Shown in pieces: positions 1 through 6,676 of a DNA stretch of 8,406 nucleotides. The notes under the pieces are model-generated. The model was not told the origin of the DNA and did no database searches. It saw only the letters and a list, made by a program, of their open reading frames with translations. A program made the translations under genes and the position numbers. This DNA comes from Candidatus Cloacimonas sp. 4484_275 (lineage in GTDB: Bacteria; Cloacimonadota; Cloacimonadia; Cloacimonadales; TCS61): contig NATF01000107.1 of assembly GCA_002085205.1 (NCBI GenBank), forward strand, positions 1-8,406. Reading direction: 5' to 3'. How positions within the stretch are numbered: position 1 is the first letter of the stretch; each line of letters begins with the position of its first letter.

Positions 1-717
1 TTGGCGGTGGTAAAACTCGCTCAGAAAGTTAAAGGACAGATTTTATGTTTTGTGGGACCTCCCGGTGTCGGCAAAACATCTCTGGGAAAATCGATAGCCA
101 GGGCAATGGAACGCAAATTTGTCCGTTTGTCTTTGGGCGGCGTTCGGGATGAAGCGGAAATTCGCGGTCACAGGCGCACTTATGTGGGAGCTTTGCCGGG
201 TGTAATTATGCAAAGTATGAAAAAAGCGGGAACAAAAAATCCGCTTATTATGATGGATGAAATTGATAAAATGAGCATGGATTTTCGTGGCGATCCTGCT
301 TCCGCTCTTTTGGAAGTTCTCGATCCGGAACAAAATAACAGTTTCCGCGACCACTATCTTGATTTTAATTACGATCTTTCTCAGGTTATTTTTATTACTA
401 CTGCCAATACGCTTTCTTCCATTCCAAGACCGCTTATCGACAGAATGGAAATAATCGAGCTTCCCGGTTATACCGCTTATGAGAAAATCAATATTGCCAC
501 CAAACATTTGATTCCGAAAGTGATTTCCGGACATGATGTGGAAGGAAAAATTAATGTTTCGTTTCAGAAATCGGCAATTGAAAAAATTATCAAACAATAT
601 ACGCGAGAAGCGGGAGTTCGCGAATTGGAACGCCAAATTGCCAAGATTTTGCGCAAAACCGTGAAAAAATTTATCGAAGGAAAAACGTTAATCGCAGAGA
701 CGCCGTGGGAATCGTAA
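1..717 (+). CDS. lon: Lon protease (endopeptidase La), ATPase part; 5'-partial and frame-broken at its 3' end
   Basis: Lon is a cytoplasmic ATP-dependent serine protease that unfolds and degrades damaged or regulatory proteins. This fragment holds the AAA+ module: Walker A GPPGVGKTS (near residue 19), the Lon-specific stretch LGGVRDEAEIRGHRRTYVGA, Walker B LIMMDEIDKM, sensor 1 (FITTAN), the PLIDRME segment, and the small alpha-domain with YTREAGVRELER. The N-terminal substrate-binding domain lies off the left edge, so the TTG at base 1 is only the first codon in the window and not a real start. True Lon homology ends at about base 686 (residues FIEGKT). The last ten residues (LIAETPWES region) are an out-of-frame reading of a 33-bp repeat and end at TAA 715-717. 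The protease domain resumes in another frame from about 863. Identification is near certain. Whether the break is genuine or an assembly error is open. Confidence 0.95.
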   Translation: MAVVKLAQKVKGQILCFVGPPGVGKTSLGKSIARAMERKFVRLSLGGVRDEAEIRGHRRTYVGALPGVIMQSMKKAGTKNPLIMMDEIDKMSMDFRGDPASALLEVLDPEQNNSFRDHYLDFNYDLSQVIFITTANTLSSIPRPLIDRMEIIELPGYTAYEKINIATKHLIPKVISGHDVEGKINVSFQKSAIEKIIKQYTREAGVRELERQIAKILRKTVKKFIEGKTLIAETPWES

Positions 718-719
718 CC
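687..719 (+). repeat. 33-bp direct repeat in lon, upstream (aberrant) copy
   Basis: The 33 bases starting GTTAATCGCAGAG and ending ATCGTAACC recur exactly at 774-806, a period of 87 bases (29 codons). The downstream copy sits in its proper place in Lon, encoding VNRRDAVGIVT just before GLAWTE. The upstream copy sits where Lon should have a linker between FIEGKT and KSSDVESFLGVP. It therefore looks like an inserted or template-switched copy. It moves the reading out of the ATPase frame and creates the stop at 715-717. Confidence 0.95.
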
Positions 720-773
720 AAAAGTTCCGATGTGGAGAGTTTTCTCGGTGTTCCAAGACACTTATATTCCGAA

Positions 774-806
774 GTTAATCGCAGAGACGCCGTGGGAATC
801 GTAACC
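774..806 (+). repeat. 33-bp direct repeat in lon, native copy
   Basis: Exact second copy of the block at 687-719. Here it is flanked by the Lon residues expected on both sides (LGVPRHLYSE before, GLAWTEYGGE after), so this copy is the original and the upstream one is the duplicate. Confidence 0.95.
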
Positions 807-850
807 GGTCTTGCTTGGACGGAATACGGAGGTGAAACTCTGGAAATTGA

Positions 851-866
851 AATCGTGAAATCGTGA
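851..866 (+). repeat. 8-bp tandem duplication AATCGTGA x2 in lon
   Basis: AATCGTGA is present twice back to back. Removing one copy restores a continuous Lon reading, LEIEIVKMKGDGKLKLTG, across the junction. With both copies the middle frame hits TGA at 864-866, directly after KS. The second lon frame break is therefore explained by one 8-bp duplication, of the kind made by replication slippage or by an assembly error. Confidence 0.93.
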
Positions 867-1336
867 AAATGAAAGGAGACGGCAAACTGAAACTTACGGG
901 ACAACTCGGCGAAGTGATGCAAGAATCGGCACAAGCGGCTTACAGTTACGCTCGATTACATGCGAAGAAATACGGAATTGACGAGGATTTTTACAAAAAG
1001 TGTGATTTGCACCTTCACATTCCAGAAGGAGCGATTCCCAAAGATGGACCTTCCGCCGGAGTAAGCATTACCACGGCGATTATTTCCATTCTTTCCAATC
1101 GAAAGGTAAAACATAATTTGGCTATGACCGGTGAAATAACTTTAACCGGAAAAGTGCTTCCTATCGGTGGTTTGGCGGAGAAATTGATCGCCGCTAAACG
1201 AGCAAAGATTACCAATGTGATTATTCCGAAAAAAAATGAACCGAATTTGGTGGAAATTCAAGACGAAATCAAAAAAGGCTTGAATATTATTTTGGTCGAT
1301 AATCTGAAACAAGTTTTGGATTATGCTTTGAAATAA
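863..1336 (+). CDS. lon: Lon protease, serine-lysine protease domain (3' part of the broken lon gene)
   Basis: This is the C-terminal proteolytic domain of the lon gene that starts off the left edge. It begins where intact Lon reads MKGDGKLKLTG and carries both catalytic dyad residues: Ser64 in PKDGPSAG and Lys107 in GGLAEKLIAAKRA. The conserved MTGEITLTGKVLPIGG strand precedes the lysine. It ends with a normal Lon C-terminus at TAA 1334-1336. The GTG at 863 lies inside the second copy of an 8-bp tandem repeat and has no clear ribosome binding site, so I do not believe it is a natural start. Between 720 and 850 the Lon sequence is readable in the third frame (ESFLGVPRHLYSEVNRRDA, then GLAWTEYGGE). 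So all parts from the AAA+ domain onward exist, spread over three frames. If the break is real, no full-length Lon is made, and an isolated protease domain would lack the ATPase that feeds it. Confidence 0.93.
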   Translation: MKMKGDGKLKLTGQLGEVMQESAQAAYSYARLHAKKYGIDEDFYKKCDLHLHIPEGAIPKDGPSAGVSITTAIISILSNRKVKHNLAMTGEITLTGKVLPIGGLAEKLIAAKRAKITNVIIPKKNEPNLVEIQDEIKKGLNIILVDNLKQVLDYALK

Positions 1337-1569
1337 TGAATTTTAAGATTATATCGGAATTGTTTCTCGAAGACGGTTCCAAAAGAGTAAAAATTTTAAT
1401 TTCCGGAGAAGAACTGATTTTTTTGGGATTTATTTTGGAATCTTTGGAAGGTTGGTGTAATTACACCACTGTCAAAAAAAATCGTCCTTTTTTGCAATTA
1501 GATATTCCACCTGATTTTATCGGTGATGTCGAAAATCTTTTGGGTTTTTTACGAAAATGGCAAATATGA
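1336..1569 (+). CDS. Small DUF4911-like protein, 77 aa
   Basis: A short acidic protein of unknown function. The ATG overlaps the lon stop (TAATG), a typical arrangement for translational coupling. The core (FLGFILESLEGWCNYTTV, then LQLDIPPDFIGDVENLLGFL) resembles the DUF4911 pattern of about 70 residues. That pattern has an ILE..EG segment, a short beta strand, then a polar strand leading into a C-terminal helix, and may be an ACT-like alpha/beta fold. There is no signal peptide, membrane segment or metal motif. It sits between lon and meaB and overlaps meaB by 13 bases, so it is almost certainly translated as part of this operon. The family assignment rests on recalled pattern resemblance and no function is claimed. 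Confidence 0.75.
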   Translation: MNFKIISELFLEDGSKRVKILISGEELIFLGFILESLEGWCNYTTVKKNRPFLQLDIPPDFIGDVENLLGFLRKWQI

Positions 1570-2516
1570 ATCAAATCCGCGATTTGGTGGAAAGATTACT
1601 CAAAGGCGAAGTTGTTGCCGCGGCAAAATTGATTACGATGACGGAAAACGCCAATTCCGGCGAAAATGAAGAAATAATTCGTTTGATTTCTCCTTATCTC
1701 GGAAAGGCGTATGTTATCGGAATTACGGGTGCTCCCGGCGTTGGTAAAAGTACGCTTACCGATAAATTGGTAAAATTTCTCAGGAAAAAAAACAAAAAAA
1801 TCGGTATTATTGCGGTTGATCCCACCAGTCCTTTTTCCGGCGGAGCGATTTTGGGCGATAGAATTCGCTTGCAACAATTGGCTACAGATGAAGATGTTTT
1901 TATTCGCAGTATGGCATCTCGCGGGCATTTGGGCGGAATTTCCGATGCAACCGCCGACACAATTAAAATTCTCGACGCTTTCGGTTGCGATTACATCTTT
2001 GTGGAAACGGTCGGAGTGGGACAATCCGAAATAGAAATAGTGAAAAATGTCGATACAACCATTTTGGTTCTGATTCCCGGAATGGGAGATGAAATTCAGG
2101 CAATAAAAGCCGGAATTATGGAAATTGCCGATATTTTTGTGGTAAATAAAGCGGATAAAGAAGGTGTGGAACGCACGATATTGGAAATCGAAATGTTGCA
2201 AAATCTCGCTGAAAAAAAAGATTATCTCGCTCCGATTGTAAAAGTAATCGCTCGTGAAAATATCGGCATTGACGAGCTTTGGCGAAAAATTGAGGCTCAC
2301 AAAAAATATTTAATCGATAACGGCAAATTTCATTCAAACAGAAAAACAAGATTAGAACTGGAATTAAAGCAAGCAGTTCACAACAAACTTCTAAAGCATT
2401 CAAAAAAAATTGTGGAAATGCACGAAAATTTGTCTGACACTTTGGATAAAATTTATGCGGGAAAAACCGATATTTATTCGGTGGCGAACTCCATTACGGA
2501 AAAATTACTGAAATAA
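1557..2516 (+). CDS. meaB: MeaB/ArgK-type GTPase, chaperone of methylmalonyl-CoA mutase
   Basis: MeaB is a cytoplasmic G3E-family GTPase that binds adenosylcobalamin-dependent methylmalonyl-CoA mutase, gates cofactor loading and protects the enzyme from inactivation. The 319-aa product has the usual family length. Visible motifs are Walker A GAPGVGKST (residues 58-66), the switch I segment DPTSPFSGGAILGDR (88-102) with MASRGHLGG just after, the G3 region ETVGVGQSE (150-158) and the guanine-specificity motif NKAD (197-200). The C-terminal helices used for dimerisation follow. The gene overlaps the upstream small gene by 13 bases. The ATG at 1566 is an alternative start three codons later, and neither has a strong Shine-Dalgarno, so translation probably depends on coupling. 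No mutase subunit lies in the window, but the gene implies the organism runs succinate/propionate interconversion. It looks intact. Confidence 0.95.
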   Translation: MANMNQIRDLVERLLKGEVVAAAKLITMTENANSGENEEIIRLISPYLGKAYVIGITGAPGVGKSTLTDKLVKFLRKKNKKIGIIAVDPTSPFSGGAILGDRIRLQQLATDEDVFIRSMASRGHLGGISDATADTIKILDAFGCDYIFVETVGVGQSEIEIVKNVDTTILVLIPGMGDEIQAIKAGIMEIADIFVVNKADKEGVERTILEIEMLQNLAEKKDYLAPIVKVIARENIGIDELWRKIEAHKKYLIDNGKFHSNRKTRLELELKQAVHNKLLKHSKKIVEMHENLSDTLDKIYAGKTDIYSVANSITEKLLK

Positions 2517-2530
2517 GAATTTTTCCACTA

Positions 2531-2563
2531 CCGGTTTCTCAATGTTTTTTTTCTTCAAACCGG
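2531..2563. other. Inverted repeat between meaB and the permease
   Basis: CCGGTTT at 2531-2537 pairs with AAACCGG at 2557-2563 around a 19-base loop containing eight Ts. The downstream flank is A-rich on the plus strand and there is no T-tract after the stem on either strand, so it does not qualify as an intrinsic terminator. It could be a weak attenuating or mRNA-stabilising hairpin between the meaB stop and the permease ribosome binding site. Confidence 0.4.
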
Positions 2564-2567
2564 AAAA

Positions 2568-2574
2568 AAGGGAG
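2568..2574 (+). promoter_or_regulatory. Shine-Dalgarno AAGGGAG deciding the permease TTG start
   Basis: AAGGGAG lies 5 bases ahead of the TTG at 2580. The frame is open back to the meaB stop, but no ATG, GTG or TTG occurs upstream in it, so this site and the TTG at 2580 form the best-supported start. Confidence 0.7.
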
Positions 2575-2579
2575 ACGGA

Positions 2580-3533
2580 TTGAGACGACAATTTTCTTTC
2601 CTCGGTTTCATAATAAACGAATGGTTATTAATCGCTTCCGTTTCCGGTTTGATCATTACTTCCGTATATTCGCGGCGTTTACCGTCTTTTTCGGCGAATG
2701 ATTTTAATATTATATTTTTGCTTTTCATTCTTTTTGTGGTGGTAAAAGGTCTTGATTTTTTTCTTTCCATGTTCATAACCAATGATGTTGCTTTGATTGT
2801 AATTGTTCCTCTCACATTATCCTTGAATGCGGGAAGAAAGGACATTCTTGTTATTTTGGAAGCTCTGGCGGCAAATGCCGGTTCCGCATTAACTCCGTTC
2901 GGCAATCCGCAAAATTTATTCATTTATTGGTTCTATCATGTTCATCCTTGCAATTTTGTTTTGGAAATTGCACCGTTTTCCCTGACTTTTCTGGTGATTC
3001 TGATAATTGTGTCTTTGCTTATTTCCAAAACGGCGAAGCGGGAACCGGAACACAAAAATGTGAAAGTTAAATTTACCGCGGCAATTTACGGAATTTTGTG
3101 GTTGATTACCATTTTGATAGTTCTCCGTCTTTTACCGCTTCCACTCGGAATAATTGTTGTTATTGCCGCAATCTTTTTTGATAAAAGCAGTCTTCGTATT
3201 GATTATGCTCTTCTTTTCACTTTATTTTGCTTTTTCGGATTAGCCGATAATATAAAAAATATATTGGAAATCACTGCTTTTCGTCATTCCGAGCATATTT
3301 TTTTGTTTTCCGCTTTGGTAAGCCAAATTACAAGTAATGTTCCTGCCGCCCTTCTTTTTGCTCGTTTCACTCCTCATTGGAAAGTTGCTTATAAGATTTA
3401 TGTTGCTCACAAGGAAACCACTCGAATGGCAAATTTTACGACGAAGTTTATTATTTGGGGATACTTTGCTTTTTTTATCGGAATTGCGCTCTATTTTCTC
3501 GTGCGTAAAATAGGTTTGATAATTCCTCAATAA
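2580..3533 (+). CDS. SLC13/ArsB-NhaD-like anion or Na+-coupled membrane permease, apparently internally shortened
   Basis: A 317-aa polytopic inner-membrane protein with about nine hydrophobic segments. The family hallmarks are clear: FITNDVALIVIVPLTL (residues 65-80), then ANAGSALTPFGNPQNLFIYW (98-117), and in the second half SQITSNVPAALLF (248-260). These are the re-entrant hairpin signatures of the divalent anion:Na+ symporter / ArsB / NhaD superfamily. The substrate (arsenite, Na+/H+, citrate or other dicarboxylates, sulfate) cannot be read from them. Against the family as I recall it, two stretches look missing. One is the helix that normally separates the KGLE-like motif from the first TND hairpin (junction near KGLDFFLSMF, residues 56-65). 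The other is the GVNIGG.G-type loop and helix after FT..WK (junction near HWKVAYKIY, residues 267-274). Both keep frame. The start is TTG 2580 with a strong Shine-Dalgarno. It is 63 bases after meaB and possibly co-transcribed. Confidence 0.85.
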   Translation: MRRQFSFLGFIINEWLLIASVSGLIITSVYSRRLPSFSANDFNIIFLLFILFVVVKGLDFFLSMFITNDVALIVIVPLTLSLNAGRKDILVILEALAANAGSALTPFGNPQNLFIYWFYHVHPCNFVLEIAPFSLTFLVILIIVSLLISKTAKREPEHKNVKVKFTAAIYGILWLITILIVLRLLPLPLGIIVVIAAIFFDKSSLRIDYALLFTLFCFFGLADNIKNILEITAFRHSEHIFLFSALVSQITSNVPAALLFARFTPHWKVAYKIYVAHKETTRMANFTTKFIIWGYFAFFIGIALYFLVRKIGLIIPQ

Positions 3534-3537
3534 CCAC

Positions 3538-4875
3538 TTATTTATTTAATGGAAAAAACGACAATAATTGTCCAATATGTTTGATTCTTTTCACATTCGC
3601 AATAGATTTTTTTTCTCTGTCGGAAAGAATGATATTGCGGTATCCGAGTTTTCTGGCTTCTTTTATTCTTTTTTCAATTTGGGAAACGGAACGCACATCA
3701 CCGTTTAAACCTATTTCTCCCAGAAAAATTGATTCCGGCGGAAGAACAACTTCCCGAAAACTGGAAATAATAGCGGCAATGATTGCCAAATCCAAAGCCG
3801 GCTCGCTAACTTTTATCCCACCGGCAATATTGATAAACACATCGTTTTGCCGCAAATTGACGGAAAGATTTTTCTCGATGATCGCCAAAAGAAGGGCAAG
3901 TTTTTTATAATCGAAACCGATGGAGACTCTTTGAGGAGTTCCGTAACTTGCGGGTGAAACCAGAGCTTGAACTTCCACAAGAAAAGCCCGCGAACCTTCC
4001 AGCATGCAACCGACGGCGCTTCCGATGTTGTTTTCGTCTTTATTCAAAAAAAGCTGAGACGGATTTCGGATTTCTTTCAATCCGTTGGAAAGCATTTCAA
4101 ACAAACCGATTTCGTTGGTTGAACCGAATCTGTTTTTTGTGGTTCGCAAAATTTTGTAAAAATTCTTGGTTTCGCCTTCAAAATAGAGAACCGTATCCAC
4201 CATGTGTTCAATAATTTTCGGGCCGGCAACAATTCCTTCTTTTGTCACATGTCCGATGAGAAAAATCGGAATATTTTTTGTTTTGGCGATATGAGTGAAC
4301 GACGCCGTACTTTCCCGCATTTGAGAAACACTTCCGGGAGCATTTTCGATAGAATTGCGATAAACCGATTGAATGGAATCGATTATCACCAATTCCGGTT
4401 CCAATTCCATTATCGAATCGATAATATCTTCCACTTGGTTATTACACAAAAGAAAGAGATTATCATCGACGCAATTGAGGCGTTTACTGCGGATTTTTAT
4501 CTGTTGAGGACTTTCTTCACCGGAAACATAGAGAACCTTTTTGCTTTGTTTTGCCAAATTGGATGATATTTGCAACATCAAAGTGGATTTGCCGATTCCC
4601 GGCTCACCTCCGATGAGAACAACCATTCCGGGAATAATTCCGCCACCCAAAACTCCGTCAAATTCATTGATTTGAGAAGAAAAACGAGAGTGAGATTTCA
4701 GCTCGATATTTTTTAATATTTCCGGTGTTTTTTGATTCGTCCCAGCCGGAATGCGACTGTTTTTTTTCTTTCCGATTATTCGGGAACTTTCCCGAAGCGA
4801 ATTCCACGCTCCGCAAACGGGACATTTCCCCGACCATTTGTTTACTTCCGCTCCGCATTCTTTGCAAAAAAACAT
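3538..4875 (-). CDS. radA: DNA repair protein RadA (Sms)
   Basis: RadA is a cytoplasmic RecA-like ATPase that drives branch migration at recombination intermediates and helps in repair and transformation. At 445 aa it has the normal family length (about 450). The domains in order are a four-cysteine zinc finger (C4, C7, C18, C21 in CKECGAE and KCPVCGAWN), Walker A GEPGIGKST (90-98), GEES (119-122), Walker B LVIIDS (162-167), the RadA-specific KNRFG motif (247-251), and a Lon-like C-terminal domain with VSIGFDYKKLALLLAI. I chose ATG 4875 rather than an in-frame start at 4914. Family members begin just before the zinc finger, and AGGA (4887-4884) lies 8 bases upstream. The first 34 bases overlap the end of ykoC. 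It converges with the plus-strand permease, with only 4 bases between the two stop codons and no terminator. It appears intact. Confidence 0.97.
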   Translation of the reverse strand: MFFCKECGAEVNKWSGKCPVCGAWNSLRESSRIIGKKKNSRIPAGTNQKTPEILKNIELKSHSRFSSQINEFDGVLGGGIIPGMVVLIGGEPGIGKSTLMLQISSNLAKQSKKVLYVSGEESPQQIKIRSKRLNCVDDNLFLLCNNQVEDIIDSIMELEPELVIIDSIQSVYRNSIENAPGSVSQMRESTASFTHIAKTKNIPIFLIGHVTKEGIVAGPKIIEHMVDTVLYFEGETKNFYKILRTTKNRFGSTNEIGLFEMLSNGLKEIRNPSQLFLNKDENNIGSAVGCMLEGSRAFLVEVQALVSPASYGTPQRVSIGFDYKKLALLLAIIEKNLSVNLRQNDVFINIAGGIKVSEPALDLAIIAAIISSFREVVLPPESIFLGEIGLNGDVRSVSQIEKRIKEARKLGYRNIILSDREKKSIANVKRIKHIGQLLSFFPLNK

Positions 4876-5558
4876 AATATCTTTCCTTTTTCGATGTTCC
4901 TTATCGGAACGCATCGAACCAATTCCAAAAATGTTTTTTGTTTGTTCAATCCTCTGCTTTCCATACTCAAACCGGCGGAATAAGCGAATCTGCTCGCGCT
5001 CACCAACATCGGCATGAGAAGTTTCAAAGGAAAAACTTTCTTAAGAAATCTCATTTTGTAAGCAAGCCGAATCCGAGAAAACTCCTCTTTCAAATGAGCA
5101 AATGCATTGAAAGTGGCAAGCAAAGAATAACCAACCGAAACGGGCAGTTTCAGGTTTTGCATCAATGCGAAAACAAGCGCGTCATAACGAATGGAAAGCA
5201 AAAACAGAAAGGAAATCATAGAAAGGCAAAAAGTTCTGGAAACAAGGAAAAGAGCGTTATTGAAGGCAATTTGCTTTATTTCAAATCCGAAGATTTCAGC
5301 TAAAATCGGAGAATTTTCCGCTCCTTTTGCGTAAATCAAAACCGTAACGAAAAGAGAAATTAAGGGAATTATCAAAAATAAAACGAGCAATCCCAAATGC
5401 TTAAACCTTATTTTTCTGAAAAAAATTATGTTGATAAAAGCCAATATCAGCAGAAGGAAATTCAAAAGAATGTTTTCCGATAACAGTACAGGCACGAGAT
5501 AAATGAAGGTTAGGAAAAAAAGTGTTAATTCGTTTAGCTGTGGTGGACGAAATTTCAT
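4842..5558 (-). CDS. ykoC: ECF transporter T component, YkoC/EcfT-like transmembrane protein
   Basis: This is the integral membrane coupling subunit that links the ABC ATPase to the S component of an energy-coupling-factor importer. The 238-aa protein has hydrophobic segments at about 10-28, 31-47, 54-77 and 97-122. A cytoplasmic coupling region follows (FSRIRLAYKMR, 160-170), then the family-defining MESRG motif (199-203) that docks into the ATPase grooves. The ATG at 5558 has AAGGA 3 bases upstream and lies 7 bases after the ykoD stop. The gene runs 34 bases into radA in another frame. After MESRG the protein has only a short polar and basic tail (QKTFLELVRC... to AERK) and no final membrane helix. 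Many EcfT proteins end with one, so the C-terminus may be shortened, although B. subtilis YkoC is not much longer. Position downstream of ykoE and ykoD supports the YkoC assignment. Confidence 0.88.
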   Translation of the reverse strand: MKFRPPQLNELTLFFLTFIYLVPVLLSENILLNFLLLILAFINIIFFRKIRFKHLGLLVLFLIIPLISLFVTVLIYAKGAENSPILAEIFGFEIKQIAFNNALFLVSRTFCLSMISFLFLLSIRYDALVFALMQNLKLPVSVGYSLLATFNAFAHLKEEFSRIRLAYKMRFLKKVFPLKLLMPMLVSASRFAYSAGLSMESRGLNKQKTFLELVRCVPIRNIEKGKILCFFAKNAERK

Positions 5559-5565
5559 TTTTCCT

Positions 5566-6675
5566 TCAATTTTGAATTTGTGTTTCTCTAAGATATCCGT
5601 TTTTCAGCAGAAAAATTTTGTCGCAAACCGAGTTTAAAAAAGGATAATCGTGACTAACGATAATGAAGCTGTTTCCTTTTTCCCGCATTTTTCCTATCAA
5701 TTCGATTAGTTTATTTTTATTTTCGTAATCTTGACCGAAAGTCGGTTCGTCAAAAAGGAATATTTCGCGTTTCAAATTCCAAAGAATTGCCAAAGAAAGT
5801 CTTCGTTTTTCGCCTTCCGAAAGCGTGAAGGGATTTCTTTTTTGCATTTTGTTTAATCCGACCAAGTCCAGAATTTTCCTGTTTCCGGCTATTTCCCGTT
5901 CAACTTCCGAGAACAGAAAATGGTTTTCCGGATTTTGAAATAGCAGGGCAAGATTTCGATAATATTTTTTGAAACTTATGTGTTCAATATTTTCGTGTTT
6001 ATATGAAATTTTTCCGTTTTTACTTTTCAGAACGCCGGCAATCAGTTTTAAAAGAGTTGTTTTCCCTGCACCGTTTGCGCCGATAATGCCGATGATTTCT
6101 TTTTTTCTCAGTTCAAAATTCAAGCCTTTTAAAATGTGATTGTTGTCATAAGAAAAACTCAGGTTTTTAATTTCGATAAGTTTTTCTCCTTTGGAAATAT
6201 TCGGCAAACGAGGAAATTTTTGTGTCCACGGGATTTCTTTCAAATCTTTCTTCTCGATTTTTCCGTTTGCGCCGATTTTAATGAAACCGGAAACGGAATC
6301 TTTCAGATAATCTTCTTGTTGTTTCATTTGCAAGTTTTCCATTCCGAAGGCAATTTCTTGAATGACGGTTCTATTAATCATTTGAGCCGCGGGGTTTTGA
6401 AAAAGAAATCCGATTTTGGCTTTTTCGAAAGAAGAAAGTTGAGAAACATCTTTTCCTTTGAACAATATTTTTCCTTTTAATTTTCCGAAAATCGTATCGG
6501 GAAGAAGACCTTTCAGGGCGTAAAGAAAAGTTGATTTTCCCGCGCCCGATTTTCCCGAAATCAGCAAAATTTCATTTTCGTTGATGGAAATATTTCCGCT
6601 CCATTGAATCGCTTTTTCCGAATACGGATAGCGAAAAGAAAAGTTTTCCAGAAAATAAATCTGTTTTTGATTCAT
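5566..6675 (-). CDS. ykoD: ECF transporter double ABC ATPase, YkoD-like, with a gutted first nucleotide-binding domain
   Basis: Energy-providing subunit of the YkoEDC importer, normally two ATP-binding cassettes in one chain of about 490 aa. Here it is 369 aa. The first domain keeps Walker A GKSGAGKST (41-49) and the Q-loop LFQNP (91-95) as far as EIAFGMENL. At about residue 124 it jumps straight to the domain's end strand (FIKIGANGKIEKK), so the ABC signature, Walker B, D-loop and H-switch are absent. The second domain has Walker A GANGAGKTT (199-207), Q-loop FQNP (246-249), a variant signature LSEGE (285-289), Walker B FLFDEP (306-311) and the switch histidine in VSHD (340-343). It is also short between EREIAG and NRKILDLVGL. 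I chose ATG 6675, one base after the ykoE stop (TAGAATG), over a TTG at 6705 inside ykoE. If the deletion is real, neither composite ATP site would be complete. Confidence 0.9.
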   Translation of the reverse strand: MNQKQIYFLENFSFRYPYSEKAIQWSGNISINENEILLISGKSGAGKSTFLYALKGLLPDTIFGKLKGKILFKGKDVSQLSSFEKAKIGFLFQNPAAQMINRTVIQEIAFGMENLQMKQQEDYLKDSVSGFIKIGANGKIEKKDLKEIPWTQKFPRLPNISKGEKLIEIKNLSFSYDNNHILKGLNFELRKKEIIGIIGANGAGKTTLLKLIAGVLKSKNGKISYKHENIEHISFKKYYRNLALLFQNPENHFLFSEVEREIAGNRKILDLVGLNKMQKRNPFTLSEGEKRRLSLAILWNLKREIFLFDEPTFGQDYENKNKLIELIGKMREKGNSFIIVSHDYPFLNSVCDKIFLLKNGYLRETQIQN

Positions 6676-6676
6676 T

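Noticed and set aside
43..636. Long antisense open frames opposite lon, meaB and radA (for example 43-636 minus, 1596-2300 minus)
   Set aside because: They mirror strongly conserved genes on the opposite strand, have no recognisable domains and are rich in Phe, Asn and His, as expected of antisense shadows.
687..806. CRISPR-like or mobile-element direct repeats
   Set aside because: There are only two copies, both inside lon coding sequence, and one encodes the expected Lon residues; there are no terminal inverted repeats and no transposase.
715..866. Programmed frameshifting or a deliberately split Lon
   Set aside because: Two separate breaks, each explained by a duplicated sequence, with no slippery heptamer plus structure; duplication damage or assembly error is simpler.
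2531..2563. Intrinsic terminator between meaB and the permease
   Set aside because: The stem is only 7 bp with a 19-base loop, and no T-tract follows it on either strand.
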